This document shows, in pieces, positions 59,742 to 64,000 of a DNA stretch of 64,000 bases (position 1 is its first letter; each line of letters opens with the position of its first letter). Under the pieces are notes generated by a model that saw nothing but the letters and a program-made list of their open reading frames with translations, was not told the DNA's origin and did no database searches. The translations under genes and the position numbers were made by a program. Source of the DNA: Artocarpus heterophyllus (lineage: Eukaryota > Streptophyta > Magnoliopsida > Rosales > Moraceae); contig CM046347.1 in the NCBI GenBank assembly GCA_025403435.1, positions 25,618,597 through 25,682,596 on the forward strand, written 5' to 3'.

Positions 59742-60650
59742 AAAATCTATTGCATAACAAATGCAACTTAAAATGCAAACACATTTTGATAATCATAATT
59801 TGTACTTTGAAACTTATTGCATAACAAATGCAACTTATTGCATAACAAATGCATCATATAACGCAATCACATTTTACGAATCATAACTTTTATTCTGAAA
59901 CTTATTGCATAACAAATGCAACATATTGCATAACAAATGCATCATATAACGCAATCACATTTTGCGAATCATAACTTTTATTCTGAAACTTATTGCATAA
60001 CAAATGCATCATATAACGCAATCACATTTTACGAATCATAACTTTTATTCTGAAACTTATTGCATAACAAATGCAACATATTGCATAACAAATGCATCAT
60101 ATAACGCAATCACATTTTGCAAATTATAATTCTTCTTTGAAACATATTGCATACAATGTAATATATATCACAATCACATATTGCATATTATAACTTTTAT
60201 CCTAAAACATATTGCATACAAATGCAATATATATCGCAATCACATATTGCATATCATAAGTTTTATCCTAAAACATATTGCATACAAATGCAATATATTA
60301 CGCAATCACATATTGCATATCATAACTCTTATCCTAAAATATATTGCATACAAATGCAATATATTACACAATCACATATTGCGTATCATAACTCTTATCC
60401 TAAAACATATTGCACACAAATGCAATATTTTACGCAATCACATAATGCATATCATAACTTTTATCCTAAAACATATTGCATACAAATGCAATATTTTACG
60501 CAATCACATATTGCGTATCATAACTCTTATCCTAAAACATATTGCATACAAATGCAATATTTTACGCAATCACATATTGCGTATCATAACTCTTATCCTA
60601 AAACATATTGCATATAAATGTAATATATTACATAGCAATGCTTCATAAAA
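59742..60650. repeat. Tandem array, mostly 66-bp units, inside the Gypsy 2 LTR
   Basis: A run of roughly a dozen units. Right-hand units (from about 60142) are 66 bp long and share the inverted repeat ATATTGCAT-ACAA-ATGCAATAT. Left-hand units are related but longer, some holding a doubled ttgcataacaaatgca. Because 66 is a multiple of three the plus strand stays open through several units; that is a by-product of the repeat and not a gene. Confidence 0.88.
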
Positions 60651-62683
60651 CTTATAACTTACATTATAACACATTATGCATTGTCGAAATGCAAGATTTA
60701 TACTAATCCTATTTCGTATCTATGTTGCACATCTACATCTAGATCATAATTTGGTACGTAAAAACTGGTCAGTAAGTTCATCTTTTTATTGTTCAGTCTA
60801 TAGCCCTTTTATCATCTAGTCGTTCTAGGACTAGTGACAATGTTGATTTAAAACATGTTTACGTACCTATCTGAAAACTTCTAAGGGTCATAACAGCGCT
60901 TAACTTTCTATATCTCTCTTGAACATGTCTAGCCTTTCCTGGGGGTGCAATAAAAGGAAAAACTAGCTTTTATCTTCTTCTTTTTTTTTTTGGTATTCAT
61001 AAAGTCTCTGTCTTGACTCTGCTCTTGTGACCTCGCTGTCGGTCACGAGAAATTTCTAAATTTTACTTGATTATCTAAATCGTTCTCACGATTTCTAATC
61101 GAACCTACGGTGTCTTATAGTAATTTTTCTAGTTTCCTATAGGCAACTTGAAGATTATATCCTTAATGGATTTCTGATGGACCTTACTGTGCATATTCGT
61201 TATGCACTACATGGTATTGTACTTATATACTATATCTTGTTACACTATAGATAACAAGCATTAATCATAACATTCTTATCCATATTATTTGCTCGTATAA
61301 GTATTATACTTGCATATCATATTCATAAACATATCATACATATACATGTCATTCATACCATACTTCCACATTTTATGCTTTCATATATTACTCATATTCA
61401 TGTCGTTCATATCATACTTTCACATTTCATGCTTTCACATATTATTCATACTCATGTCATTCATATCATACATCCATTTGTCGATTATACTTTCATATCG
61501 TGGAGTTGCTATACATTTTTCTTCTTTGAATAGCAACTATTTCATATTATATCCATATAATACTTTAAGTCATGTCACATGTCTAATACACACACCAATC
61601 ATAGTTCTTAACGTTCATGCATATCAATATGCAAATAGGCTTCAAACATAACGGTTGCAAATTCATTGCAAACCTTATTTTGTACTTTAGAACTTTTTTG
61701 CATAATAAATGCAAATATACTTTAAAAACAACTTGCATAACCATTGCAAACTCATTTACAAATGCATATGGATGCATTAAAAACTATTTACTTCATGCTG
61801 TAGGTGAAATCTGAACTTACCCGGACTATGCCCTAGCGTTCTCTATTACGTTCCTTTCTCGTTCCTTTTCCTTCCATTGGTCGGCTTTTGTGTCCTGATC
61901 ATACGACAGCCGACTCATTAATTAACTTTCTTTTTATCAATCCACTTGATTGATAATAAAACACAAACATTAACTATTCATTCCTTTTAACTTCGTAACC
62001 CATCGGTTTACCTCTCGTTTACTTAAAACATCTCTTATTAAATCTTTGGTCTCACATGACCGTTACGTTACTTAACGTATTACGAAACATTTTTCGTCTA
62101 ATAACGTTATGCTAAATCGGAGTGTTCGACTCCGTTCTAGCCGTTTCCTTAATAATGATGATTTTACCCTTACGGGTTTTTCGTCACCTTATAACATTAT
62201 AAAACTCATTCTTACATAAAATAGTGTAACAATCACTAATCATGCATTTCATAACTTTTTATGAAAGCATCTAAAACAATTTATTCTAAAACAGTTCATA
62301 CTGTAAGCGAGATTCCTACTTACTTGAACTCCAAGCTAAGCAGATCCAGTTATATCTTGCTGCATCTACAGTATGCAAAGTATCCTCTGCAGTGCTCCTC
62401 GAGTGACCATGAATGGCTGGGAATGCTTCCTGGAGATCATACATTCTTGAAACGGTCATTCTGGACTCCGATACTGCTGTTTAAATCGCCTCGATCTGTG
62501 TGCAGTTGGTACTAGATGATTTTCATTGGAGTGAAATTTGCTCAAACGGAGGTCACCATCGCGTCCAGAGCATCAAAACGAGTCAGGAGGCAGTCTCGGA
62601 TCGTCGATCGGAGGTCCATATCACAAAATCCCAATTTGGCCTTTGACCGGCCGTTGACCGACGGCGGTAGGCTCCGTTGAGGG

Positions 62684-63560
62684 CTGAGCTCGAGCCTACC
62701 CCCCCTAAATAGACCCTCCTTAGTCGATTGGTGGGGTCAATTTTATCCAATTTGGCCTCCATATGCTCTAATCGAGGATGGGCCTCACGGCCAAAATCGG
62801 CGGCTCCGTTCTCATCTCCGACGGAGACACCATGCAATTGAGGTGGGGGAATTGTTCCCCGACCTCCTCTGAGTGTTTTCATGCCATCAATTTGGCACGA
62901 AAGCATTGTGGATGGTGAACCCGAGGTGCTCACGATGGCAGTAGACGGCGGAAGCCATTCTCCCTCGATTCGATGGCGTCCCATGAAATTGGGAGAGGGA
63001 AAACGTTCCTCGTCCCTCTCCGAGCATAAAGCCGCTGCCAATTTGGTCCAACAGTGGCGAAAATGGTCGCCTCGACCTCTCTTGCGGTGACGCACGACGG
63101 GGGAGATCAATCTCTGACGAGGGACGGCGGAACGACGCAATTGACTGAGGGGTCTTGCTCGTCGTCGCCCTCTGATCATTTTGGCACCGGCGGTGTGCCA
63201 CATCGCCGCCAGATACGGCGGCTCCGACGGTTGCTCCACGGCGGCAATGGGGCAGCTCCGGCGAAGCTGTTCCAGCCAAATTTGAGCTAGAAAAATGGTA
63301 CCCTCTTGTTCCTCTCCTCACACTGAGTCCATAGACACCGAAATCACGTCGATTGGTGGTCGGACGACGGAGAAATGGCGTCGGGAAAAAATGGGTTTCA
63401 CCGCCACTTTGGGCGGCGCGTGAGCCTCCCTCCGGCGGCTATTTGAGTGGCACGACACCTCGTTGGACTCAGCTCAACGAGAGCTTCCCACTGGTGCGGG
63501 AGGTGTCGAAAAATAAGGCTGGAATCTTAAATGAGATTTGAGGACAGAGAGAGAAAATGT
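62684..63560 (-). other. GC-rich leader region of the Gypsy 2 LTR
   Basis: A CpG-rich island-like segment in an otherwise AT-rich LTR. Frames stay open on both strands without domains, as expected from composition. In element orientation it lies just downstream of the putative transcription start, so it would be in the RNA leader. A GA/CT microsatellite is at about 63540-63575. Confidence 0.55.
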
Positions 63561-63624
63561 AGAGAGAGAGACCCGAATTTTCTTTGAATTTTTTGATTTT
63601 TTTTTCCTTTTTTTTTCTTCATTC

Positions 63625-63633
63625 TTATAAAAC
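63625..63633 (-). promoter_or_regulatory. Putative TATA box of the Gypsy 2 LTR
   Basis: The minus strand reads TTTTATAAG about 190 bp from the element's LTR 5' end, followed by an A-rich and then CT-rich leader. Transcription would start near 63595. Position and context fit a short U3. Confidence 0.45.
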
Positions 63634-64000
63634 AAAATCATGGTCCATACAGTCCAAATTTGTACTGCATAATCTTAAGCAGTCTAATTCTTATACTACT
63701 TTGCTCTAATACTGTATAATTTTTCATGTTATTATACAGTATTTTCCTTTACTTGTACTTTTTATCTTAATATAATCCTTAATTTAATGCATTTTTAATG
63801 CATTAAAAATCTCGGGTGTTACAATCTACCTTCCTTAACAATTTTCGTCCTCAAAAATTAGAACCTTCATAGGTAGTTCATCACCCTTATCCTCTTTTCC
63901 ATTCTTAACATGTTTCCTTGGTCACTACTTTTTCACTAATACTGAGCCTTCATCTTGGAACTTCAACAATTTTCATCATGTTCTTGACATATTCCTTTAA

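Larger units (their letters stand above)
58590..64000 (-). mobile_element. Gypsy 2 element, 3' LTR and start of internal region, runs off the window
   Basis: A 5,234-bp LTR (58590-63823, TGTGAC to GTTACA) is followed by a purine tract (minus strand AAGGAAGGTAGA, about 63825-63836). Next comes the phrase GAGGACGAAAATTG, which also precedes the 3' LTR of Gypsy 1. This sets the orientation as minus and places the rest of the element to the right of the window. The left flanking 5-mer CCGTT (58585-58589) is the predicted target duplication. Only about 175 bp of internal sequence is visible, with no readable domain. Confidence 0.82.

Noticed and set aside
60181..60648. 155-residue protein with a 22-residue repeat
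   Set aside because: The repeat is a DNA tandem array of 66 bp, a multiple of three, inside an LTR. A second frame is open for the same reason.
59742..60650. CRISPR-like repeat array
   Set aside because: Units are contiguous without unique spacers, the genome is a plant's, and the array sits in an LTR.
62583..63541. Long frames on both strands in GC-rich sequence
   Set aside because: The region is the GC-rich leader part of a Gypsy LTR; frames are open from composition and show no domain.

Overview
This is nuclear DNA from a flowering plant, almost certainly a eudicot. The genes have many short AT-rich introns with GT-AG borders. There is an ARL8-type GTPase, three plant-style glycoside hydrolase family 10 (GH10) xylanase genes with N-terminal carbohydrate-binding regions, tRNA-Pro genes and large amounts of Ty1/Copia and Ty3/Gypsy LTR retrotransposon sequence. 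I cannot name the species. All protein-gene models below were built by hand from splice sites and family knowledge. Each model keeps its reading frame across every junction.

Layout, left to right. 1-3.6 kb: three tandem tRNA-Pro(UGG) copies, the third decaying at CpG sites. 3.6-4.8 kb: a possible first exon of a minus-strand transcript and a strand-biased T-rich tract. 6.58-8.39 kb (minus): a complete six-exon ARL8 gene. 10.6-16.0 kb (minus): GH10 gene A, seven exons. 16.48-32.05 kb: a decayed Copia element (4.1 kb internal region) split by a younger Gypsy element (21.18-31.46 kb) that landed 12 bp from one Copia LTR. 33.15-38.95 kb (minus): GH10 gene B. 40.06-46.86 kb (plus): a second decayed Copia element. 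47.33-53.01 kb (minus): GH10 gene C. 53.9-64 kb: overlapping long Gypsy-type LTRs, including a 5.2 kb LTR whose element runs off the right edge.

The main result concerns the xylanase cluster. B has a C-like body (exons 2-7) but its first exon, promoter and upstream DNA are a copy of gene A's. The junction is an (AT)n tract that also occurs in intron 1 of A; C has gcatatg at the matching point. One unequal crossover between A intron 1 and C exon 1 would give the whole A-B-C order. C's original first exon survives in B as a remnant that has lost its ATG. Both retrotransposon insertions came later, because the paralogous copy of each target site is intact elsewhere in the window. All three genes keep both catalytic glutamates and a GC-AG intron. 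A and B share the proximal promoter and signal peptide but have different retroelements cut in upstream, at 467 bp and 1,114 bp from the ATG. C keeps its own promoter and a different, longer signal region.

I found no CRISPR array, no bacterial-type operon and no clearly novel enzyme system. The unusual items are the chimeric gene B, the W-box clusters and palindromic repeat arrays inside LTRs, and the tandem tRNA decay series.
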